From: Spizellomyces punctatus DAOM BR117
Taxonomy: Eukaryota > Chytridiomycota > Chytridiomycetes > Spizellomycetales > Spizellomycetaceae
NCBI RefSeq assembly: GCF_000182565.1
Contig: NW_015971539.1
Location: 739,219-803,218, forward strand
DNA: 64,000 nt
Reading direction: 5' to 3'
A model generated the notes under the pieces. That model did not search any database. It saw only the letters and a list, made by a program, of their open reading frames with translations, and was not told the origin of the DNA. Position 1 is the stretch's first letter. Every line of letters starts with the position of its first letter. Below, piece after piece: positions 47,745 through 64,000 of the stretch. Both the position numbers and the translations under genes were made by a program.

Positions 47745-48982
47745 TCACTTGTCGGCTGATAAGCCAACAATGCCGGAAGCGGTGATTTCAAATTTGCAAT
47801 TGGAGAGTGGTAGATGTGGCCCGAAGCAGACCGTCAGCGTTCTTGTGATGTTGCAGGCAGCGGTCTCCGAACCATTAGCGCAAACGATGTCACTCTCTGG
47901 AACTAATGTGTCTCTACGTGACATCTTTATCCGAGTGTTGACAATATTAGACCAAGCAAGTCCCAAAGTAGGCGTCACGGCATCTTCATTCGGATCTTTC
48001 TGAACACATGCTGTCACTCGTAAATACGGATCCCCGCCTTGAATCCCACCGACCGTTGCGTGCGATATAGTATCATTGAATATATCTGTAACTTGATTGA
48101 CGCACACAACGGCTGCATTATATTCATGTGCAAGCTTCTTCAACGAGGCACCCAGTTCGAAAATTGCCTTCGCTCGAGCGGCCGCATCCCAAGAAGCTAC
48201 ATCCTCGTCTCCTCTAAAGTTGGCTGCTATGGAGTCCACTATAACGAGTCGAATATTATGTGTAAGCATCGCTGTAGCCAGATGATATGACAGAATATGT
48301 TGCTGGGTTTCATGATCACGAATGTGGACGATATGTACATTGTCGCTCATGTTCATGTTGGACAGCTGAGGAAATCGCTTTTTCATATGCTGCTCCAGTT
48401 GGGCGAAGCGGTTGATTGGAAAAGTTTGCTCCGTTGCGATGTAAAGAGCTCCTTTTATGCGGAGACTATCAATCTGAGTTGACGGTGCATCATCACAACC
48501 CTCTGGAAAACATTCGGAACGTACCTGACGCAAGCCCGCCCAGCTCCACAGGAAGTTGCGCCATAATGCACAACTGCAACATCAGTTGCGTCTTGCCAAC
48601 AGCGCTCTTGCCATGAACTTCTGTGATGCTGCTTGTTAGTACGCCGCCTCTTAGGACGGCATCAATATATGGATCCCCCACAGACAGTCTATCATATTGC
48701 TGCCTTCGTTCTAGCAAAGCGGTCGACTTGCACAATACGCAGGAATAGACGGCTTCTGATAATATTGTAAGGGTGTCTTGGACATCACGCTGCTCGAGAC
48801 TTGTCCGCGTAGCCAACTCGGTTGCCGACAGGTGTAACACCTGATCAATAGTGTCGAAACAGGCTTAAGAGGTAGAGATCTGCTAATGAGTAGCAGACCA
48901 TGTAGCTTCGGTACTGGTTGAGCTAACCTCTTTTCAATGCGCGATAGATTCGTGGTGGAAGATCTACTTGCTCCAAATCCAT
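47745..48982 (-). CDS. XRCC3: XRCC3, RAD51 paralogue of homologous recombination
   Basis: XRCC3 is a RAD51 paralogue that helps RAD51 filaments repair double-strand breaks. ATG 48982-48980 begins MDLEQVDLPPRIYRALKR, joined through one intron to ACFDTIDQVLHLSATELATR. Walker A is EVHGKSAVGKTQLMLQLCIM (G-x4-GKT satisfied), then GALYIATEQTFPINRF. Walker B is IRLVIVDSIAANFRGDE. It ends FGPHLPLSNCKFEITASGIV, the XRCC3-specific PHLP-x-SxCxFxI pattern. TGA 47747-47745. The split between Rad57 and XRCC3 is not sharp in fungi; the N-terminus and C-terminal PHLP motif favour XRCC3. It lies head-to-head with POLQ. Confidence 0.9.
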
Positions 48983-49368
48983 TACGTGTCAAAAATACAA
49001 ATGTCGTGAATTTACCACATTTGTTGTGAGATTATCATGACGATCAACATGCAAATGGGTCGCTTGCAGCCATCTGATGACTGGCGTCTTCTGCAGGAGC
49101 CACGTAACTGGTTGACTGTGTCCGAATGATGTCCGCCCGCGACTTGAAAAGCACGTGATGTGGCAAAGCCCCGTCGACACCGACACAGCTCAGATTCACA
49201 CTCCAATCACGATCACCATCTTACTTTCGCACTGAACGTCACGAGCAACAATCGACTGTAACAGACGATCAGGATAAGCAGAACGCGGATAAATATACGA
49301 AGTAGAGGCCTGTGTAGCCATCTCCACGCCGAATCTTTCTGAATGGGGCCTTACCTCTCCCGGGAACC
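48983..49368. promoter_or_regulatory. divergent promoter, XRCC3 / POLQ
   Basis: The 386 bp between the divergent start codons of two double-strand-break repair genes must hold both promoters. A CACGTGATG word is near 49153 and a GACGTCACG-like word near 49236-49244 (GAACGTCACGAG). No TATA box was seen. Confidence 0.55.
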
Positions 49369-56413
<7,045 letters not shown>

Positions 56414-56589
56414 TAATTGTGTGTAGAATAATTTAATTCGTAATAGTCTATTGTTCCATATTTTTCTTTTGCATATATGCTCAGGCAGAAGCTCTTTCTA
56501 CGATGGTCTGCTTAATGCGGTTAACTGGGATGACAGGAAATGCCCATGGTACCCAAACCAACAATTGTAAATACTATCACCGAAAAGGG

Positions 56590-57493
56590 TTAATTCTGTC
56601 TTTCGTTCAACTGGCCCACTGCTTCCCGAAGATATTTTTTCTCCTTTGAATAATGATAATTTAGCTGCAATTCGTCATACCGATGGATGCCAACACGGTC
56701 GCCCAAGAATCCCCCGACCAGATCCCGTATCTCTACTAGTTCGTGCCACCGTCTATTTAATGCTACTGCTATCGGAGCAGCGTCTACATCTACTTCCTGT
56801 TGTAACTTGCTGCATCTTTCACGAACGGCCTCGTCGCCCTCCGGATACGGATTGGTTGGCTCCTCAAACGCTTCATCTGGAGAGGGACCATCCATGTCAA
56901 GGACAATGACGGCTCGCAACGCCATCCAGGGACCATGTATGGGGTGTACGCACAGAAAACAGTTTGGATTACGATAGGCTGTGCCCGATAAATGACAAAG
57001 ACGTTGGAAATGGACAAATTCCTTGCCGGTATTGTGCGGATATCGGATCAGATACTGTGTTTTGGATGGGACAGTATTCAGTAATGCAGATTCAATAGTT
57101 TTGGCTGCATAGTCGTCAAGGGGATTTGAGGTGCCTTTAAAGCTCACAAGATTAGACTGACAGCTTCAACAAATGCGAGGCAAATAAACGACGCGCACCT
57201 TCTAGTCGAGATGCCGGGTCTTGTGCCAGGTACGCAATGAACGGGTCCCAAATAGATTTGCTATTGTAGACGAGAATGGCTAGTGTGGAATGAGAGCGAT
57301 CAAAGGTCGGTAGGGGATATGGAGAGCAGGCGGGATCATTATTGTATCCTGAACATTGACATCAGACAACAAGCACCTAGGAAGATAGTAATAACCAGTA
57401 CAAACGTTGTACAGGGAATGGCTGGCTAACAGCAAGACCCGCCGGGGACAAGGCATTGGCCAAGCTCTTGACTAGTTGCTTGTAATTGCTCAT
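56590..57493 (-). CDS. MMACHC: MMACHC (CblC)-like cobalamin trafficking protein
   Basis: MMACHC binds incoming cobalamin and removes its upper ligand so that B12-dependent enzymes can use it. The start ATG 57493-57491 gives MSNYKQLVKSLANALSPAGL, spliced in two steps to YNNDPACSPYPLPTFDRSHS, AILVYNSKSIWDPFIAYLAQ and GTSNPLDDYAAKTIESALLN. The middle is HFQRLCHLSGTAYRNPN, FLCVHPIHGPWMALRAVIVL, the counterpart of the human HP..GGWFAIRGV block. A helical tail reads NRRWHELVEIRDLVGG and ELQLNYHYSKEKKYLREAVG. TAA 56592-56590. Length about 270 residues, close to the human 282, lacking the Pro-rich end. The Trp and Arg in the P-W-M-A-L-R block match residues important in human CblC. B12 handling is rare in fungi. 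POLQ and this gene converge (176 bp apart). Confidence 0.85.
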
Positions 57494-57911
57494 GCCAATT
57501 TCAGTGAGGCAGATCGCAAACACAACAGCAAGTTTCTGATCTTGGGGTTATCTCGTAGACACGTGACCTGGAGTGTTCACCTGGTGACAAACCCCACACT
57601 CAACATGTATGTTTTTGATTCTACAAAGATGATGCCAATAAAGAATATGTAAATGTTCTTTCCAAAAGAAGATTGTTGCCAAGAGTCCATCATGTCTCCC
57701 GTGGCCATTTGGAGTTGAACGACGACGACGACGACGGCGGCACGACAGTCTCCTCCTCCCATTGCGCGGATTGGAAATTTCGAAATTTTTATTTCCTTTT
57801 CATTAGGTGGTTTCATCAATAATTGCAAGCGTTTCATCTGTTTATTCATCAGCTATATAAAGGATTCTGTTCATTTTAGTCTCGCCCCATTTTGCTACAA
57901 GAATCTTTACG
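57494..57911. other. divergent intergenic region, MMACHC / LPMO-like gene
   Basis: 418 bp with a (GAC)n-like run near 57719-57737 and a TATATAA box at 57854-57860. It should hold both promoters. Confidence 0.55.
57854..57861 (+). promoter_or_regulatory. TATA box of the LPMO-like gene
   Basis: TATATAAA lies 51 bp upstream of the ATG at 57912, at a normal distance for a short leader. It is one of the few strong TATA boxes in the window and fits an inducible secreted protein. Confidence 0.6.
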
Positions 57912-58653
57912 ATGATCAAGCGGATATTTTGGGGAGCAGCTGCAGCTGCAGTCGCACTTTTTCCATCTTTGACTAGCGGACATGCCATTCTACTTTTCCC
58001 CACATCTCGCCAGACGGGAACGCAAATGTCTTTCACTGATGTTGGAATCAAGATTGCCACTTTCCCCCCTACTGCTGCACAGCTGAATTCCTGCCTAGAC
58101 TCAACACCCGTGGCTCCCCAGGAAGCATTTGTCGCCGGCAGCGATGTGACTGTCAAATGGAGCATTACAATCCCGCACCAGGTAGCTATTGGATGGAGTT
58201 ATCGAGCCCCAATGTTCTACCTTGGTTGAACGACATTCATTCACAGAACCCACCTGGTGTGCGTGTTGCCGTGCAATATGATCCACAAAGCGACTTTATT
58301 GTCCTCCAGGATAACATTGATGTGAATGCTTTATGTAAGCACAAAGATGGACTTCCTTTCCATGAGACAGCATCTTACTTTTTTTGATGTAGCGGCTACA
58401 CTGAGCCTTCCAGCGGACAAGAGCTCCGACACAGCAGTTCTCCAATGGCTCTGGGCTTCGCAGGAAGATGGTGCGTTTTCACTGTCGTGTGACTGATAAC
58501 CTTTTAGGGGGGTTTTTTTTAATTGTTTGAAAATGTAGGAGGATTCTACATGGCTTGTAGCGATGTTATGATCAAACCTGCAGCGGCTGGGAATACTGGC
58601 TTATCACCGCAGGAGCCTGTCTCACCGTCTGCCGCAACTCCCGCTGGCTGCTG
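57912..58653 (+). CDS. Secreted LPMO-like protein with N-terminal histidine
   Basis: ATG 57912 begins MIKRIFWGAAAAAVALFPSL, a clear signal peptide. Cleavage after TSG would expose HAILLFPTSRQTGTQMSF, placing His at residue 1 as in the copper histidine brace of lytic polysaccharide monooxygenases. An intron, 58182-58246, joins KWSITIPHQ to NPPGVRVAVQYDPQSDF, giving a candidate second His. Later exons read ALSATLSLPADKSSDTAVLQ, then WLWASQEDGGFYMACSDVMI, a pattern shared with LPMO-type beta-sandwich cores (W-x-W...YMxC-D-V). A Cys pair (LNSC, YMAC) could form the usual disulphide. TGA 58651-58653; about 183 residues. Small X325-type copper proteins are another possibility. Family membership and copper binding are inferred; secretion is well supported. 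Confidence 0.65.
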
Positions 58654-59156
58654 AACCCAGAGCAGTCCCAGTAGCCTCTATTGCACCTCCGGGTACAGCA
58701 CCTTGACCCCGCCGTAAGTACCAAAGACAGGGCCAAAGAGCTATGGCAGCTCCCGTTTACTAGAGGAAAGGTACTTTTTGTACAGGTTCATTTGCCTTGT
58801 CCCTTTCAGTTGGGAGAAGTAGAAGTAGAACATGTAGCATTTTCATTGTACAGTTTTTTCAAAATTATTGAAAATATCATGCTTAAAGCGTGCTAAGCGC
58901 GATATGCTTGAACAGCAGCATTCTTGTGCGAAAGCCATTTCGCTTCCTGAATTGTGATTTCTTCTGGTTGCGATTTTGAGTCTTACACGACGTGCCGAAC
59001 AACCACCTTGACACACAAGCACCCCACATTCTCTTCCGACTTTAGAACCTCCCGTTCCTCCGACCTTTCACGCGTAAACGGGTTGGTGATCGTCAACTGA
59101 CAGCGTGCACACCGCCAGCATTTCGCGTGTTGCCTTTCTAGCGAACCCGGAGCGCC
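58654..59156. other. intergenic region before AP-2 mu
   Basis: About 500 bp with the 3' UTR of the LPMO-like gene and the AP2M1 promoter. Overlapping minus-strand open frames (58983-59411) also cover AP2M1 exon 1 and are judged spurious. Confidence 0.5.
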
Positions 59157-61111
59157 ATGCTGAGCGGGTTTTTTATATTCAACGTGAAGGGAGAAGTGCT
59201 GATATCGCGACTGTATCGGCCTGACGTAAAGTGAGTTGTAGGCATGGGTGGGAGTGGCCGTAAGAGTAGAGGACACACTGGGAAACTGGCAAAACAACTC
59301 GGTGGGGCACAGGAAAGCAACCACGCCAGTGCCCAGTGCGGAAGCATGAAGTACACAAAGTACCTTGAATACGTTGGTCGGAATTGCACAGGAAATGAAC
59401 AAGCGTTGCAATGTGTTTGAGGTTTATATACGTTGGCAAGAAAATAACGTTGGTCCCAAGGCGTTCTGTTGCAGATGTCTTCCGAATCCAAGTGGTATCC
59501 TCTACCGATGTCCGCTCGCCCATTACCACACTCGGAAGCATGTCATTCTTCCACGTTCGACACGAAAACATGTACCTTGTAGGCGTAACGAAGATTAACG
59601 CCAATGCTGCGCTGGTGTTTGAGTTTTTGTACAAAGTCGTCAACCTGGGACGAAGTTATTTTGGAAAGTTCGATGAAGACGCCGTGAAGAGCAATTTCAC
59701 TTTGATATATGAGTTGTTGGATGGTAAAGTGCCGTCTCCACGTCCCTACTTTTGTTTCGTGATTCGAGGAAACGAGTGTTTTGCGTCTTGCTAACTTTTT
59801 TCTCTCTCCTAAAGAGATATGCGACTTTGGATTCCCCCAAAACACGGAGGCTGAAACGCTCAAACTCTATATAACAACGGAAGGCGTGCGATCAGAGAAA
59901 GCAATGGTCAGTTTTTTTGCTTGCATTTATGGACCAATGCGAGGATGATGGCTAATGCAACGCAACATTCCGTTTTTGACAGAAGGAGGAGGGGTCAAAG
60001 ATTGCCATCCAGGCGACAGGCGCGGTGGCATGGCGCAGGCCAGATATAAAATACCGAAAGAACGAGGCCTTCGTTGATGTGGTGGAAAGTGTTAATCTCT
60101 TGATGAGTGCAAAAGGTACGTAAAGAAACCGGAATCAACTGGTTCTGACTGCCTTGGCTAACTTTACACCAGGAACTGTACTTCGAGCAGACGTTTCAGG
60201 CCAAATTTTGATGCGAGCATATCTGTCTGGGATGCCAGAGTGCAAGTTTGGTCTTAATGACAAGGTCTTGCTGGAAAAGGAAGGAAAGCTTGGTACCGCT
60301 ACTGCAGCGATGCCAGGAGGCGGAAAACGATCTACCGGAGCGGTAGAGCTCGATGATTGTCAATTCCATCAATGTGTCAAGCTTGGAAATTTTGAAAGGG
60401 ATAGGACGATAAACTTCATCCCGCCAGATGGCGAGTGCGAATTGATGAAGTATCGAACCACCGAGAACATTAACCTACCATTCCGAGTGCATGCAGTAGT
60501 AGTGGAACTGTCAAAGAATCGCATGGAATTCAAAGTATCAGTGCGATCCCAATTCACGGGCAAAATATTTGCGCAGAACGTGCAGCTCAAAATACCAGTG
60601 CCGACAAATACCAGTGGAGCAAAGTGCTTGGTAACTGCTGGAAAGGCAAAATACGTCGGGAGCGAAAATGCGCTCGTTTGGAAGTACGTGTTTTGTTCCC
60701 AGCATTTTGGACATGGTCACCCATATTAATTGGCATGATGATTAGAATATCACGATTCCAAGGGCAACAAGAATACCTACTCAGCGCGGAAGCCGAACTG
60801 ACTCCAACTACTAATAAGAAGGCATGGTCGCGGCCACCGATCTCGATGGACTTTCAGGTGAGTGTGTGTTATTACGTTCTTCAGTGGCGCATACATACGC
60901 TGAAGCCATCATTTCACTTTTTAGGTCTTGATGTTCACGGCTTCCGGCCTCATGGTTCGGTTCTTGAAAATATTCGAAAAGAGCAATTACCCAAGTGTGA
61001 AATGGGTACGCTATATGACGAAACCTGGGACCTACCAGATTAGGGTAAGACGAACGCAATGTTTCCTTAGAATACAGTGACACTAACGCCCGCCCTGCAC
61101 CGTAGTTTTAA
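59157..61111 (+). CDS. AP2M1: AP-2 complex mu subunit
   Basis: The mu subunit of AP-2 reads Tyr-based sorting signals during clathrin endocytosis. Exon 1 is ATG 59157 ([23 protein letters not shown]), ending at a donor near 59231. A long first intron of about 230 nt ends in AAG, giving [20 protein letters not shown]. Later exons read [120 protein letters not shown] and [11 protein letters not shown], and end [19 protein letters not shown] 55-nt intron (about 61045-61105; branch CTAAC) gives the final F and TAA 61109-61111. The alternative is to read on to TGA at 61080. MHD domain and N-terminal longin fold are intact. The AP-2 rather than AP-1 choice rests on [11 protein letters not shown] and the N-terminal block. 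Confidence 0.9.
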
Positions 61112-61428
61112 GATCTTGCGGTTGGTACTGCAATATACAGTCGTACCCCAGCCGGGCTATGTACGGTACTATTGTGTCATCACAGTAGGCGTTATTGGAA
61201 AATCGTAGTTAAAATGATCATAAACAAACAGGATGGTTGCAGTTTATAATTTCAAATAATAAGCGGAAGTCACCTTCCCTAATTTGCCTCATGGCATGCA
61301 TTGTATACAGAACACAACATTTTTATCTAAATAGACTAATAACAGATCTTACGGTTGATCGAGATCGCTCAGTTGGACTGGCTCTTCTCGCACAATTCAA
61401 ACGGATCTGATTGGGGAAAATCTGGCGT
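61112..61428. other. intergenic gap, converging AP2M1 and HMG gene ends
   Basis: About 320 bp of probable 3' UTR on both strands. AT-rich; nothing else seen. Confidence 0.45.
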
Positions 61429-62637
61429 TCATTCGAATAGGAATGGAGAGTAGATTTGAGTACCGCTTTCGCGATCATGTAAGACGTGGTGCCAAAAGGT
61501 ACCTGCAATGGTTTCCAAGTTATCAGTCGGGTATGAGTGGGATACGGCAGTCATCGAGGCGAGGTATCCATTATTGAAGCTGCTGTCATCAAGTGGTAGG
61601 TGGAATGCTATAGGATTCGCCATAGGTTCTCCTTCTGCAGCACCAGCCACTCGATTTGGCGGCGATACTTGATTGAGTGATTCGGATACGTTGGGCGATG
61701 CGTCCCCGGCTGTTGATGGATGGGGACTGCCAGCCGTTCTTCTATCAAGCGCACTGTGCTCGAATGATGGGGATTTGATGGGGACAACAACGCTTGGAAG
61801 GGATACTTTCCCAGTTTCATGTAAAGGTGGATGAACTCCTTTATCCCCACTTTCTGAAGTTGATGAAATAGAAGAAATTGACAGTCGTGCTTTCTTTGTT
61901 GAGCTTTCCTTGCGTTTCTTCAGGGGGGTATATTTGTAGTCGGGATATCGGAGCATGTGTTCTTTGCGTCCCATTTCGGCTTTCTTGCGGTAATACTCTT
62001 TGACTGCTTCTGGCTCATTTCTCCACATTTCTCCAATAATGACTGAGATATCCTTGTTGTTTGCGCCTGCGTGTTTCGCGAGGACCTCGTGCTGCTTTTC
62101 CATGCGATCTGGTACACATCAATATGATAAGTAAGCGCGCATTCAGACGAATGCGTTTCAATACTTACACGTCATAAAGGAGTTTGCTGGGCGTGGTATT
62201 CGTTTAGGAGCAGCAGGCTTGGGATTTGTGGACACAAGGTATGATGGAAAGCCATATTGTGTTGTCGGAAATGAGGTTACGGGGTGGGGTGCAGAAGGGA
62301 CCATTACGGGGGTATACCCTTCCGGCACCAAAACGAGCTGCTGTCCGGCAGTACTGTATACGTGCCGTGCGGGTAAGACTTGAGGTGCTCCCGGCTGGGG
62401 TACGAGAGGTCCTGGCTGTTGATACATTTGCATTGTGGGTAGCGTTTGCATCGGCGCTATGGACGCTGGGGCACCACCCGCCATATGACGCTGCACTTGT
62501 GCCATCATCATTGGGTCGTTTATAGAGTACCCCGTCATTGGTGGAGTCTGCTGGTATACTACTGCAGGCGTTGGCTGAAGAGCGGGTTCAGAAGATCGCA
62601 AGTAAGAATATGTGTTTGGGATGGTCACGAACGGCAT
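61429..62637 (-). CDS. HMG-box transcription factor (MAT/Ste11 type)
   Basis: I take ATG 62637-62635 (MPFVTIPNTYSYLRSSEPAL) as the start; an upstream GTG codon in frame begins the longer open frame, so an earlier exon is possible. The first part is Pro/Gln/Ser-rich. An intron near 62104-62167 joins PKRIPRPANSFMT to YRMEKQHEVLAKHAGANNKD. The HMG box then reads ISVIIGEMWRNEPEAVKEYY, RKKAEMGRKEHMLRYPDYKY, TPLKKRK. That is the MATA-HMG/Ste11 version: PRPxNSFMxYR, NN-K/D-I-S-x-I-I-G-x-M-W-R and HMxxYPDYKYxP. Such proteins bind minor-groove DNA and control mating and sexual development in fungi, or act as general Ste11/Rox1-like regulators. Stop TGA 61431-61429. Whether this is a mating-type gene cannot be told here. 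Confidence 0.85.
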
Positions 62638-64000
62638 AACTGCTCCGGCTGACCAAAATCGAAGGCGACTGTGGGAGATGGGTGTGTAATCAATTCGGTA
62701 ATCTCGCACGCCAATGAGCAGTAATTAATTGAAAGGAGACAGGGAAGGAGTATGTGTTTAATCTGGTAAAATCTTACTGCGCTGCACTGCGCACGGCGTG
62801 TCCGTCTTGCGTACTATGGAGCACGTCTCCTTTAATGCATCAAAGGCATTAACGGGGCTATGTCTTGCTTTTATGTTCATACCAGCGGATGTCTCACGCA
62901 ATTGGTACTGATGGCATGGTAAACATTGTGATTTAGGGTAGGGGTCGGAAGACAACTGGGACAGCTGCTGCGCGGCGGAACTACCGAGGGCGCACTTACC
63001 TAATCACACTATTGTTCTGGAGCCACGGCCGTGTTCTGATACCTGGGTCTCCCAGCTGTCCCGAAAGCCGCAGTTGCGTCTGGGGAACTATGGTGCCCGT
63101 AACCGGAAACGTCAGTCGTTCCCCACGAGGAATATGCTGCTATACAAGTGATGGGCGTTGTCATCTCCTTGCATGCTTCTACCAAGAAATCGGAACCAAC
63201 GAGACTGAACACGAGGGATGTTTATGCCCTTCAATTGAATTGTGCTAGAAGAATGGTTCCAAAGGGGTCTTCAGGCGTCAACTCTGCAAAGGCAAAGAGG
63301 GTTCCGTTTGTCATTCACGAAAAAACCGGAGAGCGGGACGATTATGCTTTTTGAGCTGCAAAGTTCGATATCAAGGACTTAAGGACCACTTTGTTTTAAT
63401 GAACTGAAGGAGATCCAAAGACCTGGAATTCTTGTTCTACTTGTCGCTGTCGTGTTGGATAATCATATTAATCATATTCGCATTGGCCCCAGGGTCCAGG
63501 TTTCTGAACGTTCGGAGACGTCATGCATTCAGGCCGAGACATACTGACTGAAATTGGAAGCACCGGAGTTCATCCGGTTGGCGGTGTTTAACCCTGATAA
63601 GCAGTCGCTAATGCTTACGTGCATATCACCTAAAACGTATCAACGCGCAATACGGAACGCGATGGTAGCTTTCTCCTAAATCAGACAAGCAGGTCCAGCA
63701 CAAGGGTCACATATCTAGCTAGTTTGACAGACTTGTATCAGATATGCACATCTTGTCGCACCATTCATCCAAAATATAAAACCATTAGGCACAAATAAAT
63801 TAAGAAAAAAAAAGACATCAGGTCTACTGTCGGGGAAATGGATGTTTTCCGACAGTGGAGGAAGGCAGTGATTTGACATCCACGGCTATATCTGCTGGTA
63901 AGTCTTGACAAAAGACGAGATAAATTCCGAAAGTGGGAATGAGGTATAAAAGAAAGTGACAATACCAGTTTTGCCTGGGGGATATATCGCTTGCAATGAG
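62638..64000. other. right-hand edge, no assignable gene
   Basis: No gene could be assigned in the last 1.36 kb. Small overlapping open frames exist: 63148-63354 (+, with SEPTRLNTRDVYALQLNCAR, which looks protein-like), 63009-63212 (-) and 63765-63962 (-, hydrophobic). None is recognisable and none has convincing splicing. The HMG gene promoter must lie at the left end. Confidence 0.4.

Noticed and set aside
58983..59411. Minus-strand open frame of 142 codons with a CxxC-like cluster
   Set aside because: It overlaps the clearly coding first exon of AP2M1 (59157-59230) and its long intron, has no recognisable family, and appears to be a shadow frame.
63148..63354. Short plus-strand frame with protein-like composition near the right edge
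   Set aside because: No recognisable family, no clear splice partners, and an equally plausible overlapping minus-strand frame. Left unassigned.

Overview
This window is nuclear DNA of a fungus that very probably makes a flagellated (zoosporic) stage. Protein-coding genes are densely packed on both strands. Most have many short GT-AG introns, mostly about 50-110 nt (one reaches about 230 nt), and gaps between genes are often below 300 bp. Three products point to a cilium or flagellum: the intraflagellar transport protein IFT46, the ciliary kinase CDK20/CCRK, and a sperm-tail PG-rich (STPG) repeat protein. A full-length DNA polymerase theta and an MMACHC-type vitamin B12 trafficking protein are unusual for a fungus and also suggest an early-diverging lineage such as a chytrid. 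The lineage is inferred; no rRNA or other marker lies in the window.

Left part (1-15 kb): the 3' end of an ITC1/ACF1-like ISWI remodeller subunit (+), an unknown serine-rich protein with an N-myristoylation-like start (-), SMC6 (-), an importin-beta family receptor resembling Kap123/importin-4 (+) that shares a 170-bp divergent promoter with SMC6, a gene-poor stretch, and an ankyrin plus twin-CCCH zinc-finger gene (+) whose second ankyrin repeat is interrupted by a TGA.

Middle (15-38 kb): a very large disordered protein with internal duplications (+), CDK20 (+) converging on VPS16 (-), a 1.9-kb gene-poor stretch with GT microsatellites, a homeodomain protein (+) converging on an IFT46 gene that seems to carry a CUE domain at its N-terminus (-), a mitochondrial-type PPR protein (+), and an unknown tail-anchored membrane protein (-).

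Right part (38-64 kb): the GATOR2/SEA subunit MIOS (-) head-to-head with the STPG gene (+), CENP-X/MHF2 (-) head-to-head with the proteasome chaperone PSMG1/PAC1 (+), XRCC3 (-) head-to-head with POLQ (+), MMACHC (-), a small secreted LPMO-like protein with an N-terminal histidine (+), the AP-2 mu subunit (+), and an HMG-box regulator of the MAT/Ste11 type (-). The last 1.3 kb has no assignable gene.

Chromosome maintenance is over-represented (SMC6, CENP-X, XRCC3, POLQ, ITC1-like), as are membrane traffic and nutrient signalling (VPS16, AP-2 mu, MIOS) and the flagellum (IFT46, CDK20, STPG). No tRNA, rRNA, CRISPR array or intact mobile element was recognised. Gene models were spliced by eye from GT-AG sites, reading frame and remembered family sequences; internal exon borders are less certain than the gene identities.
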